Shown here: positions 9,651-20,700 of the stretch, piece after piece
How positions within the stretch are numbered: the first letter of the stretch is position 1
Layout of the letters: each line of letters begins with the position of its first letter
NCBI GenBank assembly: GCA_014843695.1
Contig: CM026400.1
Span: 47,122,221 to 47,186,220, forward strand
DNA from: Archivesica marissinica
Taxonomy: Eukaryota; Mollusca; Bivalvia; Venerida; Vesicomyidae
DNA length: 64,000 nt
Direction: 5' to 3'
Notes under the pieces: generated by a model
The model's database searches: none
Told to the model about the DNA's origin: nothing
Seen by the model: the letters and a program-made list of their open reading frames with translations, nothing else
Translations under genes and position numbers: made by a program

Positions 9651-9892
9651 CCCTTTCAACACTACAGGTCTCTAAATAGACTTACAAAAAGTGTAGATCC
9701 TGATGAGCCGGCTCATCAGGATCTACACTTTTTCATCAGGATCTACACTTATTGCCAGTAATAATTATTACTATTTTTAGATAAAATTACCCATTTTGAT
9801 AAATGAACTGGTCCAAAGGTAATTTTCTTATTGATTTATTGGTCTAAAAATATCATTCACCAGTCCATGTCAGTTACTTGTGGTTGAATGGG
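9651..9892 (-). mobile_element. Family 1 MITE next to the 47-bp satellite
   Basis: Full-length MITE from TTAA (9647-9650) to GGGTTAA. Its last 47 bp are then repeated onward, so the satellite grew from the MITE end. Confidence 0.85.
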
Positions 9893-10929
9893 TTAAATAT
9901 CATGCACCAGTCCATGTCAGTTACTTGTGGTTGAATGGGTTAAATATCATTCACCAGTCCATGTCAGTTACTTGTGGTTGAATGGGTTAAATATCATGCA
10001 CCAGTCCATGTCAGTTACTTGTGGTTGAATGGGTCAAATATCATTCACCAGTCCATGTCAGTTACTTGTGGTTGAATGGGTTAAATATCATGCACCAGTC
10101 CATGTCAGTTACTTGTGGTTGAATGGGTTAAATATCATGCACCAGTCCATGTCAGTTACTTGTGGTTGAATGGGTTAAATATCATTCACCAGTCCATGTC
10201 AGTTACTTGTGGTTGAATGGGTTAAATATCATGCACCAGTCCATGTCAGTTACTTGTGGTTGAATGGGTTAATATCATTCACCAGTCCATGTCAGTTACT
10301 TGTGGTTGAATGGGTTAAATATCATGCACCAGTCCATGTCAGTTACTTGTGGTTGAATGGGTTAAATATCATGCACCAGTCCATGTCAGTTACTTGTGGT
10401 TGAATGGGTTAAATATCATTCACCAGTCCATGTCAGTTACTTGTGGTTGAATGGGTTAAATATCATGCACCAGTCCATGTCAGTTACTTGTGGTTGAATG
10501 GGTTAAATATCATTCACCAGTCCATGTCAGTTACTTGTGGTTGAATGGGTTAAATATCATGCACCAGTCCATGTCAGTTACTTGTGGTTGAATGGGTTAA
10601 ATATCATTCACCAGTCCATGTCAGTTACTTGTGGTTGAATGGGTCAAATATCATGCACCAGTCCATGTCAGTTACTTGTGGTTGAATGGGTCAAATATCA
10701 TTCACCAGTCCATGTCAGTTACTTGTGGTTGAATGGGTTAAATATCATTCACCAGTCCATGTCAGTTACTTGTGGTTGAATGGGTTAAATATCATGCACC
10801 AGTCCATGTCAGTTACTTGTGGTTGAATGGGTTAAATATCATTCACCAGTCCATGTCAGTTACTTGTGGTTGAATGGGTTAAATATCATTCACCAGTCCA
10901 TGTCAGTTACTTGTGGTTGAATGGGTTAA
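9846..10929 (+). repeat. 47-bp satellite derived from the MITE family 1 end, about 23 units
   Basis: The unit is AAATATCATGCACCAGTCCA, TGTCAGTTACTTGTGGTTGA, ATGGGTT. Units alternate irregularly between ATCATGCACC and ATCATTCACC, which suggests amplification of a dimer. Each unit contains the MITE terminus including GGGTTAA. Confidence 0.95.
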
Positions 10930-11135
10930 CCCTTTCAACCCCACAGGCCTCTAAATAGGCTTATGAAAAGTGTAGATCCAGGATCTGCACTTTTTTGCCA
11001 GTAATAATTATTACTATTTTTAGATAAAATTACCCATTTTGATAAATGAACTGGTCCAAAGGTAATTTTCTTATTAATTTATTGGTCTGAAAATATCATG
11101 GGCCAGTCCATGTCAGTTACTTGGGGTTGAATGGG
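10930..11135 (-). mobile_element. Family 1 MITE closing the 47-bp satellite
   Basis: CCCTTTCAACCCCACAGGCC to TTGAATGGG, in the same orientation as 9651-9892. The right flank is TTGC instead of TTAA, and then the CCGTATATTCC element continues. Confidence 0.85.
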
Positions 11136-11257
11136 TTGCTAAGACAATTATTTACATTATCAACCATAGAAAAGCTGATGAACAAACATCCTAAATTATT
11201 GTTGTGCATCAGTGCATTTTTGTATGATTTTTAATGGAATAAAGTCAAGCTGGGCCC

Positions 11258-11392
11258 GAGGTTATAAAACTTTTCTCAGATCTCAAACTCAAGCTCAAGT
11301 GATCTGATTGGTTGATTCTGAGTGTGACTGTCAGCTGAACCAATCAAAAGAAGACTGAGTTTTGAGATTGGAGAAAAGTTTTAAAACCTCCA
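11258..11392. mobile_element. Foldback element GGTTATAAAACTTTTC, copy 1
   Basis: Arms GAGGTTATAAAACTTTTCTC and, in inverse, GAGGTTTTAAAACTTTTCTC enclose a CTGATTGGTT..AACCAATCA centre. A second copy at 27130-27489 is split by a SINE. Confidence 0.7.
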
Positions 11393-11512
11393 GGCCAGAT
11401 ATCTCAAATTGAGCTCAGTTTCATTCAAAAATGAGATAAAAACCATTGCCTCAACAATTGTCATAACTCCATAGTACATATAATACCACCCCACTCCTCG
11501 ACTTTGTTTTTT

Positions 11513-11637
11513 TTACGTTTATTTATCGTCGCTACCGGTTGCCCATATGAGCGACGCCTCCTGAAGAGATTAGTCATTTTAAATTTTTGGAGGATAGTGT
11601 AATGATACAGACATAGACCCATTCCAGAGTCTCCTGT
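11513..11637 (-). mobile_element. SINE A, 5'-truncated copy 3
   Basis: Reverse of the SINE A 3' half: TTTATCGTCGCTACCGGTTG ... CCATTCCAGAGTCTCC. The head is missing, as expected for truncated reverse transcription. Confidence 0.8.
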
Positions 11638-11694
11638 GTTTACACATGTGATCTATTTTTAAAAACCCATAATATTGCTAATTTAATCATGTAA

Positions 11695-11848
11695 TCGACC
11701 AGGTATAATGAGATACAATCACTTAGTCAAAATAAAAGCGTGTTTCACTATATCTTAGTGTAATGGTATCGTCCTCAATACCGCGTTGCATTTATATCGA
11801 CCAGGTATAATGAGATACAATCACTTAGTCAAAATAAAAGCGTGTGCA
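11695..11848 (+). repeat. 51-bp direct repeat pair
   Basis: ATCGACCAGGTATAATGAGA..CAATCACTTAGTC..AAAGCGTGT occurs at 11695-11745 and 11797-11847, separated by TTTCACTATATCTTAG.. and ..GTATCGTCCTCAATACCGCG. An inverted copy of the same module lies at 40143-40238. Confidence 0.8.
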
Positions 11849-12153
11849 CAATTTCTAACTTATTTGTTTTAATGAATGAAAATTTCATTGTATAATGAAA
11901 GGATTTGCTCTCATCTTTCAAAAAACATCAACCTTTGCATAAATTATGCTAATTTGATAAATCTAATATTAATATGTTTATATAACTGCGCATAATGATT
12001 GTCGAATTTGTAAAGTGGGACATTTTCGTGAAGCGGAGTGAATTCATTTTCATTTGCTCTCTAACGTAAAGCAGAGAACTTCGAATTTTTGCACGCGGTA
12101 TTTATGCAAATTAACATAATCAGATGGTTCTGTGATTTGAAATGTATTCATCA

Positions 12154-12273
12154 TATATAAGCGACAGATTGGCAGTGTTAGTGCATATTGAACTGTGTCT
12201 TTTAGAGGTCACACAAATATTCATAAGGCACAGCCTATTGTTGAAAATAAGAAACTGTTGAGAAATGGTAAGT
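12154..12273 (+). promoter_or_regulatory. Candidate promoter with one-codon first exon
   Basis: A TATA-like TATATAA (12154-12160) is followed about 105 bp later by ATG at 12265-12267 joined to a strong splice-donor sequence GTAAGT (12268-12273). That layout is known for animal genes whose first coding exon holds only the start codon. No downstream exon is recognised in the window; the following 2 kb are SINE and satellite. It may be chance in AT-rich DNA. Confidence 0.25.
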
Positions 12274-12320
12274 TTATTCCACTCAGTTTCGGGTATATAA
12301 ACAATTGTCCTTTAATACCC

Positions 12321-12600
12321 ATGTAGTCCAGTGGTAACACGCTGGACTGGTAATCCAGGGATCGCAGGTTCGATCCCCCGTCTGACCCTAATAAAATTAA
12401 CAGTCTTTCAGATGGGACGTTAAACCGAGGTCTCGTGTCGGTGCTTTACACCGTGCACGTAAAAGAACCAGAGGAGACTCTGGAATGGGTCTCTGTCTGT
12501 ATCATGCACTATCCTCCAAAATCTAAAATGACTAATCTCTTCAGGAGGCGTCGCTCATATGGGCAACCGGTAGCGACGATAAATAAACGTAAAACACACA
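12321..12600 (+). mobile_element. SINE A, copy 4
   Basis: Full-length and close to consensus: A box TAGTCCAGTGG, B box GGTTCGATCCC, core GACGTTAAACCGAGGTCTCG, tail ending AACGTAAAACACACAG. Confidence 0.9.
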
Positions 12601-12652
12601 GACAACTCTATAATACCCATATCAATAAAGTGCACTATCCATAATTAAACCA

Positions 12653-13697
12653 CGTGACGTCATACCTTTGTACTGTCGTGACGTCATACCTTTGTACTGT
12701 CGTGACGTCATACCTTTGTACTGTCGTGACGTCATACCTTTGTACTGTCGTGACGTCATACCTTTGTACTGTCGTGACGTCATACCTTTGTACTGTCGTG
12801 ACGTCATACCTTTGTACTTGCGGTGTTCTGACGTCATACCTTTGTACTGTCGTGACGTCATACCTTTGTACTGTCGTGACGTCATACCTTTGTACTGTCA
12901 TACCTTTATACTGTCGTGACGTCATACCTTTGTACTTGCGGTGTCGTGACGTCATACCTTTGTACTGTCGTGACGTCATACCTTTGTACTGTCATACCTT
13001 TGTACTGTCGTGACGTCATACCTTTGTACTTGCGGTGTCGTGATGTCATACCTTTGTACTGTCATGACATCATACCTTTGTACTTGCAGTGTCGTGACAT
13101 CATACCTTTGTACTTGTGGTGTCGTGATGTCATACCTTTGTACTGTCGTGATGTCATACCTTTGTACTTGCGGTGTCGTGACATCATACCTTTGTACTGT
13201 CATGATGTCATACCTTTGTACTGTCGTGACATCATACCTTTGTACTGTCGTGACATCATACCTTTGTACTGTCGTGACGTCATACCTTTGTACTGTCGTG
13301 ACGTCATACCTTTGTACTGTCGTGACGTCATACCTTTGTACTGTCGTGACGTCATACCTTTGTACTGTCGTGACGTCATACCTTTGTACTGTCGTGACGT
13401 CATACCTTTGTACTGTCGTGACGTCATACCTTTGTACTGTCGTGACGTCATACCTTTGTACTGTCGTGACGTCATACCTTTGTACTGTCGTGACGTCATA
13501 CCTTTGTACTGTCGTGACGTCATACCTTTGTACTGTCGTGACGTCATACCTTTGTACTGTCGTGACGTCATACCTTTGTACTGTCGTGACGTCATACCTT
13601 TGTACTGTCGTGACGTCATACCTTTGTACTGTCGTGACGTCATACCTTTGTACTGTCGTGACGTCATACCTTTGTACTGTCGTGACGTCATACCTTT
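12653..13697 (+). repeat. 24-bp tandem repeat with TGACGTCA, array 2 (about 43 units)
   Basis: Same unit as array 1. The proximal half (12653-13260) is irregular: spacers TTGCGGTG are added, units are deleted (GTCATACC), and the octamer varies to TGATGTCA and TGACATCA. The distal half (13260-13697) is almost perfectly homogeneous. The 840-bp duplicated block follows directly. Frames up to 302 codons are open across it on both strands but only spell the repeat. Confidence 0.95.
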
Positions 13698-13824
13698 GTA
13701 TTTGCAGTCCATTAATATTGGACTAGTGTCAAAAGGTCAGAGTATAATATTAAATACTACGCATAAATGGACGAAATTAACAATTTTAATTAGTAGGATC
13801 TTGTTATATAAGTGTGTGTTTTAA

Positions 13825-14009
13825 AGCGACATTACATTGCAATATGCCAAAAAATGCATTTGTAACGTATACATGCATTGCTACTACAAATTCTTCTAAA
13901 TAAAAGTTGAAATACTCAGTTTTTGAGGCAAATATTTGGGAGAAAAAATACCCTATAACAGGAAATTAAATTCAGTAGAAATTTGCATTTTCACTAATGT
14001 AGTGTCGCT
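13825..14009 (+). mobile_element. TTAA-flanked MITE, family 3, copy 2
   Basis: Same element and insertion point as 2958-3142, carried along in the duplication. Confidence 0.85.
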
Positions 14010-14290
14010 TTAAGTAAGATAAGCGCCGAAGACAGTACCAATATTTTACATATTGATGATGATTGAGCTTATTTACCCTCGCCTCCAGCGAACCATATGG
14101 GCAAGAGATTAACATATTGGATCAGTTTTTCGGCTTATATCCTATACTTATAAAATTATGCAAATGATAGTTAACTGGGACAGTTGAATTTGCATAAAGT
14201 TTATCTTTCAAGTATTAGTTGCTCTTGACTTTTATGTTTTTATCTGCACTATGTTGGTTGTGTCATGGTACGGCTCATTTATTGTCTTAA

Positions 14291-14527
14291 CCCATTCAAC
14301 ACCAAGTAACTCACATGGACTGGTCCATGATATTCATAAACCAATAAATGAATCAGAAAATCACATTAATTTGGACAAGTTCATTTATCAAAATGGGTAA
14401 TTATGTCTAAAAATAGTCATATCACTGGCAAAAAGTGCAGATCCTGATGAGACGGTTCGTCACGAGCCGGCTCATCTGGATCTACACTTTTTGTAAGCCT
14501 ATTTAGAGGTCTGTGGTGTTGAAAGGG
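14291..14527 (+). mobile_element. Family 1 MITE between two 118-bp direct repeats
   Basis: Flanked by TTAA at 14287-14290 and 14528-14531. The 118 bp preceding it (from TTAACTGGGACAGTTGAATT, about 14170) are repeated immediately after it (14528-14647), so the right border has been rearranged. Confidence 0.85.
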
Positions 14528-14737
14528 TTAACTGGGACAGTTGAAGTTGCATAAAGTTTATCTTTCAAGTATTAGTTGCTCTTGACTTTTATGTTTTTAT
14601 CTGCACTATGTTGGTTGTGTCATGGTACGGCTCATTTATTGTCTTAATTTAGGTGCTAGACAAATTTGATATCACTATGCACGTTGTGTATTTTACTTGT
14701 TTTAATGCTTAACAATTAATTTTAACCCTTTGCATCC

Positions 14738-14886
14738 GTTACGATTGTGCCATTAGGCAAGGCATTTAAATTCCACGTTGCCTCTTCTCTCTCCCTCGTG
14801 GCGATGGAATGTGGTCTCGGGAGTGATTAATATAAGTTGTAAGAACTTGTTTCGCAATCGAGCTAAAATAAATTTGTATAAACTAA
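14738..14886 (+). mobile_element. SINE B, 5'-truncated copy 2
   Basis: Starts at CCGTTACGATTGTGCCATTA in the body and runs to the tail ATAAATTTGTATAAACTAA. The tRNA head is missing. Confidence 0.8.
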
Positions 14887-15087
14887 CCCTTTGCACGCTG
14901 CGGCTGATAAAATCACTTTTGCAAACAGCATAGAGCCAGATCAGATGGAACATTCGGATAGTGTAGCTAAAACACTTGGCTCAATAGCAAACAACAATAG
15001 ATCCTGATCAGCCGCAATATTACGCCGCAGCTCATCTGGATCTATGTTGTTTGCAAATGTGAGTTTATTTGCTCAGTATGCAAAGGG
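14887..15087 (+). mobile_element. TTAA-flanked MITE, family 2, complete copy
   Basis: Ends CCCTTTGCACGCTG and, in inverse, CCCTTTGCATACTGAG. The right flank is TTAA (15088-15091); the left flank is CTAA, where it abuts the SINE B tail. It is the best intact reference for the family. Confidence 0.85.
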
Positions 15088-15176
15088 TTAATTCCTTAGC
15101 TGTTCTACTTATGTTTTGATTGTAACATATATATGTTCATCGGAAAATAGCTTACATTAGGCAATGTTACTTTTAA

Positions 15177-15416
15177 ATTTTAAACTTTATTTATTTTACA
15201 ATGATTGCGAAGCAAGTTTTAACAACTTATATTAATCACTCTCGTTGGCTCGGATGAATGCGTAGATGCGGTCATTCGTGTGGGAGGAAACCGGAGTACC
15301 CGGAGAAAACCCACCTGTCTGATCTGGGGACCATCGTACCATCTCACATACTTACAGTCCGAGGATCGAACCCGGGTCGCATTGGTGAGAAGCGAGCATG
15401 CTAACCACTGCGCATT
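15177..15416 (-). mobile_element. SINE C, copy 2
   Basis: Complete, with minus-strand head CGCAGTGGTTAGCATGC, B box GGGTTCGATCC and tail AAAATAAATAAAGTTTA. Confidence 0.85.
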
Positions 15417-15685
15417 GTTACTTGTAAATGTGATCTCGCCCATGAGGTTAAATAAAGTGTCTTGTCTCTTGACATCATGTATAGCAAGCTACAGGCAGAC
15501 ACAAAATGCTTTAATACTGTAAGTGGGCCTAAGGTTTGTTTAAAACCTTTTAAATTTGTGTTTATATTCTGCAGGCCCTGAATTAGAATAACAGTTACTG
15601 TCTGCCCGTGCCTTGAGCAAGACACAAAATAATTACAATAACCAGTCATTCATAAAGTACAACTATTAAACAGTTAAACATTAGT

Positions 15686-15917
15686 TTATACAAATTTATT
15701 TTAGCTCGATTGCAAAACAAGTTATTTCAACTTATATTAATCACTCTTGAGACCTCATTCCTGATGGAATCCATCGCCACGAGGGAGAGAGAAGAGGCAA
15801 CGTGGAATTTAAATGCCTTGCCTAAGGGCACAATCGTAACGGCTCCAGCGGGGCTCGAACTCCGGACCTTTCGCACCTGAAGCGAACGCGCATCCACTGC
15901 GCTATCACGACTTCCAC
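15686..15917 (-). mobile_element. SINE B, copy 3
   Basis: Full-length on minus: head GGAAGTCGTGATAGCGCAGT, B box AGTTCGAGCCCC, then CCTCGTGGCGATGG and tail AAATTTGTATAAACTAA. Confidence 0.9.
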
Positions 15918-16590
15918 AGTTAAACATTATATCCTCTATTAAATTTAACAAAATTATATCAATAATAAAATCTAATAAATTAAATAATATCAGATAAACA
16001 TTACATCCTCTATTAAATTTAGCAAAAATGATATCAATAATATAATATAATAAATTAAATATGTTATATTTATATGTTATATTTCTGGTTTTACGCCTGC
16101 ATCAGCACCATTTTGGGCTATATCGCCGGCGGGCAGTTTACCTAACAACACCTTTCCTGGGCAAGGCTCCAACGGTTAACCAGTACTTGGGTGCACCAAC
16201 CTCCGTAAGAAACTGCCAACTTTTTAATATAAATGAGACACGGTCTGAGCGGGGCTCGAACCCGTGACCATCAGTGATGATAGGCTACAGTGGTATACAA
16301 GTCAGCGACCTTAACCACTCGACCACGGAGGCGGAAATATATAATAAATTAAATAATATCAGTTAAACATTATATCCTCGTTTAAATTTAGCAAAAAGTA
16401 TATCAATAATATAATATAATAAATTAAATAATAACAGTTAAACATTATATCCTAACATTAACATTATATCCTCTATTAAATTTAGCAAAATTATATCAAT
16501 AATATAATAAATAAAATAATATAAATAAAACTATATAAATAAAATACCAAACCGATATTTATATCCAAAGCTTTGTCCACATCATACTTA
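15918..16590. repeat. AT-rich dispersed 70-90 bp repeats around a SINE
   Basis: The phrase ACATTATATCCTCTATTAAA..TTAGCAAAA..TATCAATAATATAATA recurs at about 15925, 16000, 16370 and 16465. It forms a degenerate tandem cluster into which the SINE D copy at 16060 is inserted. Confidence 0.7.
16075..16335 (-). mobile_element. SINE D, copy 2
   Basis: Minus-strand head CCGCCTCCGTGGTCGAGTGG, B box GGGTTCGAGCCCC, body GTTGGCAGTTTCTTACGG and alternative tail CGCCGGCGATATAGCCCAAA. Confidence 0.85.
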
Positions 16591-16954
16591 CCTTCATCTT
16601 GATTACAATCCGTATAATACATACAAATACAGTAAGATAGTATCTTATATTTAAAGGCAAACTCCGTAACCCGAGAGAGGAACCCAAAACACAAGTAAAA
16701 CTTATGTCATATCTATAAAACAGACGTGTTATTATTTTGTCATTGAGTAAATCATCTTTGATCGTATAGAAAGCCAATTACTGTATGAGGCTAGTTAACT
16801 CTACTCCACAATAGAAGAGGCCAATTACTCATTTTATCTCCATACAGCTGATAAGTAATATTACAGACAGATTTGTAGTCCACAACTTATTTTCATACCT
16901 TTTTAAATTATACTTTTAACTACTCATACTTTTAACTTCTTAGCGGTTTTTGAT

Positions 16955-17009
16955 GCGCAACATGTCTACGTCCCCGCGAGGGGTTCGACATTAAAGGAAG
17001 ATAGATAGA
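16955..17009 (+). mobile_element. SINE E 3' tail fragment with GATA run
   Basis: AACATGTCTACGTCCCCGCG..GGGTTCGACATTAA ends in GATAGATAGATAG. This matches the tail of the units at 54666 and 63602. Confidence 0.55.
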
Positions 17010-17260
17010 TAGTAGTCTAGTGGTTAACACGTTGGACTGGTAATCCAGGGATCGCAGGTTCGATCCCCCTGTCTGACCCTAATAATATTAACATTCTTTC
17101 AAACGGGACTTTAAGCCGAGGACTTGCGTCAGTGCTTTACACTGTGCACGTAAATGAACCAGGACACTCTGGAATGGGTCTCTGTTGTCTGTATTATTGC
17201 ACTATCCTCCAAAATGACTAATCTCTGGTAGCCATGATAAATAAATGTAAAACACACACA
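17010..17260 (+). mobile_element. SINE A, copy 5 (internal deletion)
   Basis: Head and core present (TAGTCTAGTGGTTAACACG, GGTTCGATCCC). The segment between CTAATCTC and TGATAAATAAATG is shortened. Confidence 0.85.
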
Positions 17261-17556
17261 AAATGTTGTCACAGAGTAAATCATCTCTGAACATATAAGA
17301 AGCCAATTATTGTATGGGGTTAACTCTACTTCACAATAGAAGAGGGCCAATTACTAATCTTATCTCCCTACTGCTGATAAGCAATAGATACACCATTACA
17401 TAATTATATTGAATAATCAATATCGTTGGGAACCAATCATTGGGAACCAATAACAGTTTGGAAAGGTGAGAAAAGATAAGGGTGTTGAATGGCTTTATGT
17501 GATGTAAATATAAGGGTGCATTTAAACACCCTTGTTTTGTACCTTTGAATATTTAA

Positions 17557-17748
17557 CCCTTTGCATGCTGAGTAAATAAAATCACATCATGCCACCGCGT
17601 CTGATCAGGATCTATGTTGTTTGCTATTCAGTCAAGTGATTTAGCTGCACTATCCGAATAGCAAACAGCATAGAGCCTGATAAGACGGCCATTCTGTGCC
17701 GTCTGATATGGCCCTATGCTGTTTGCAAAAGTGACTTTATCTGCCAAT
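17557..17748 (+). mobile_element. Family 2 MITE, left part, split by the 7.8-kb transposon
   Basis: Begins after TTAA (17553-17556) with CCCTTTGCATGCTGAG. It breaks off at ..TTTATCTGCCA plus AT and resumes at 25579 as AT plus AGCATGCAATGGG, followed by TTAA at 25594-25597. The outer ends match in inverted sense, so both parts are one MITE. This fixes the borders of the inserted element. Confidence 0.85.
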
Positions 17749-17784
17749 AGCCCTTTTCAATAACATGATTTATCTGCTCTTTAG

Positions 17785-20700
17785 TACTCTTCAATCGGAG
17801 ACATTAAACGCGCGGAGCGCGCACCTGCTCACTTCCGGGTAGTATACAAATTGATCACCGGGAAGGTAGTAGATGGAAAGAAGATATCCATGCATCGATT
17901 TCCAGCTGATTTGAGAGTTAGGAAGGTTTGGATTCTACGATGCAAGCATGCTCGACCCAACTTCGTATTCGTCAACAGCGACCAGACGAGGATGTGTGGT
18001 GTTCATTTTCTTGGACGATCGGGGCCCACGAAAGGAAATCCCTTACCTTGCTACTTCCCCAAAGCGAATGGCAATGAAAAAGTCTACAAATTATCGGTAA
18101 AAAAAAAATACGATGTTTTTAGTGAATAATATTATATATTTTTCAATTTCATTCAAACTTACATATATATGTCCAAAATAAATACTGTACCAGCTACTTA
18201 TAGTCATGTAGATATTAGATCTGTTAGATGACACACTGTAAACTGGTTAATCAGTTAATACATTAGTATATTACAAACGGAGTTCATAAATTATCATGTC
18301 CTAGCATGACCATGGGTACAATCAGGCAGGCGTGTACGATGTAGCTACATGTACGCAAAACATGCAGCTGCATACACATGCTTCTCAAAAATTCATTTAT
18401 AGAATGTCAAAACTGAACAAAATGCCCTATCCGAATATACCAGAGACGTTCTAGCTATCTAGCCTACTTGCGCATGGTACATATTCAAATACATGTACTA
18501 CAACTTGTTTACTATAACTACGTCCCCGGCAATATATATTACATTCACCACCAGAGGAATATGCTGCTTTTCCTACTAGAGGCTAGATATAAACTGTTCC
18601 TAAAATATTTTAGTAAAAATTGAATGTAAAAAACCAGTTTACCATTTTCAACTGTACATGTATCATTTGTATGTATCTAGTGAGCGTGATGTAGAAAATA
18701 AAAAAATCCACCGCCTTGACGAAGTGCACATTAATATTTTGAATATATATTATTAAAGCCAGTTACACAATGTCTGACAATATGTGTTTTTTAAAATAAT
18801 TGATGTGTTTACTTGTTTTAATGTTATCTTAAAAGACTTATCACCTTGTTTTTCAGAATGTGAGTATGACAGAAACTATGACAGCTACAGTCTCAACTGA
18901 TGCCACAGACATCACTTCTGAGAGTGAGCTCGAGATGGTATCAGAAATAAGATCATCAGAAATCAGATCACCAGACATTAGTTTTGAGAGTGAAACAATT
19001 GGAATACCTGTAGATGGCAATGAATCTGTATTAGATATATCACTTAGGGTATGTGTGGTCGCATTATATTTATAATGCATCACAAACAATTAATGAGGGG
19101 CATTTTATCACGCTGTTTGGTTAGTCAAGTGTATTGAACACTGATTTGTGGCCTGTATCATGTTCCGATACTCGGAATGGGCCTGAAATGTTCTTATGTG
19201 ATAATGCCACGTACTTATGTGATAATGCCACGTACTTATGTGATAATGCCACGTACTTATGTGATAATGCCACATACTTATGTGATAATGCCACGTACTT
19301 ATGTGATAATGCCACGTACTTATGTGATAATGCCACGTACTTATGTGATAATGCCACGTACTTATGTGATAATGCCACGTACTTATGTGATAATGCCACG
19401 TACTTATGTGATAATGCCACGTACGTCTGTGATAATGCCACGTACTTATGTGATAATGCCACGTACTTATGTGATAATGCCACGTACTTCTCATGTGAAG
19501 AACAATTTGGTACTGCTGGATGAATCTAGGAAAACATTGTGAAAATGGCACTAAACTCGATAATAATCAGGAACCAAATCATTGTAGCTGAATATTCACG
19601 GTTCATGTCATTCTGCTAACCATGTGGGCACTCTACCAAATGAACTAGCAATCCACAGGGTCACTAAGCCTATCAATTTATCACTATATAGCTTACCTGG
19701 ATACACATACTGGTACCCCCTCCAAGATTTAGAATATGTCCTGAATTCCCAGAGTCTGAGAAACATTGTGAAACATACCAGTAGCCATATTATTATTTAT
19801 GTTTTGCACCATTTTAAACAGGTGATGATAAAATTGTGGCTCAACCGAGACTCAAACCCAGTTTCTCCTGCTTACAGTGCAGGCACTGTTACAAATTAGA
19901 CAAACTGAGCTACCAAGTCCTACCAATGTGTATGTCTATCTGTCTAGTAATTATAAGACACTAGATGTGATACATTCTCTTCTATCTAATTCCAGCTACA
20001 TGATTATGGGGAATTCAGACCAACTCCATCCAGAATCCGCCACCAGTCACAACAAACCCGGCCAGATATGGTATCTGTAGAGACACAGACAGATGAAACT
20101 AGAATCCCAGTGACCACATCTACCCAAACACCAACTGTGGAAACACATTCAACTGGCTGCCAGGCGAAGAGACCATCGTTTACATTTGATGACGTCAAAC
20201 ACAGCAACAGCAAAGTGTTATTCTATACTGGTATTCCAGATGCTGGAACATTTCAATGTTTGTTCGATGAACTTCAGGGTGGTATGCCAGTGAACAACAA
20301 GGGCAGACCAAAGTCCCTTAGACTGATCGATGAATTTTTTATGGTGTTAATGAGGCTACGACTTGGACTTTTACTGGAGGATTTGGCCGAGCGCTTCCAT
20401 GTTTCAGTGGGGACATGCAGCTCCGTCTTCAATCGTTGGGTGAATTACCTGGACACAAGTCTAAGTTTTTTAGTGAAATGGCCCTCCAGAAAAAACATTA
20501 ACGACACCATGCCCCAGAGATTCTTCAGAAAGTATCCAAAGTGTAGAATTATAATAGACTGTACGGAGATTCGCACAGAAACACCTTGCTCGTTGCAATT
20601 GAAGTCCTTAATGTATAGTGACTATAAGTCGAACATGACGTGGAAGTCCTTGATTGGGATAAGTCCTGCAGGAATTGTGACATTTGTATCGGACTTGTAT

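Larger units (their letters stand above)
13690..14527 (+). repeat. 840-bp duplicated block, copy 2
   Basis: Near-identical to 2823-3660. It includes the family 3 MITE at 13825-14009 (TTAA on both sides) and a family 1 MITE at 14291-14527. The two family 1 MITEs differ in their central hairpin (GTCACGAGCC here, GTCAAAAGCC in copy 1). Confidence 0.9.

Noticed and set aside
12653..13697. CRISPR-like regular repeats
   Set aside because: Units are contiguous with no unique spacers, no cas genes are present, and the setting is an animal genome.
12916..13824. A 302-codon frame through the TGACGTCA array (CRDVIPLY repeats)
   Set aside because: Pure consequence of a 24-bp repeat; matching frames exist on the other strand and in two other arrays.
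17785..18096. Host THAP-family gene
   Set aside because: It splices in phase to a DDE transposase and lies within transposon ends, so it is the element's own gene.
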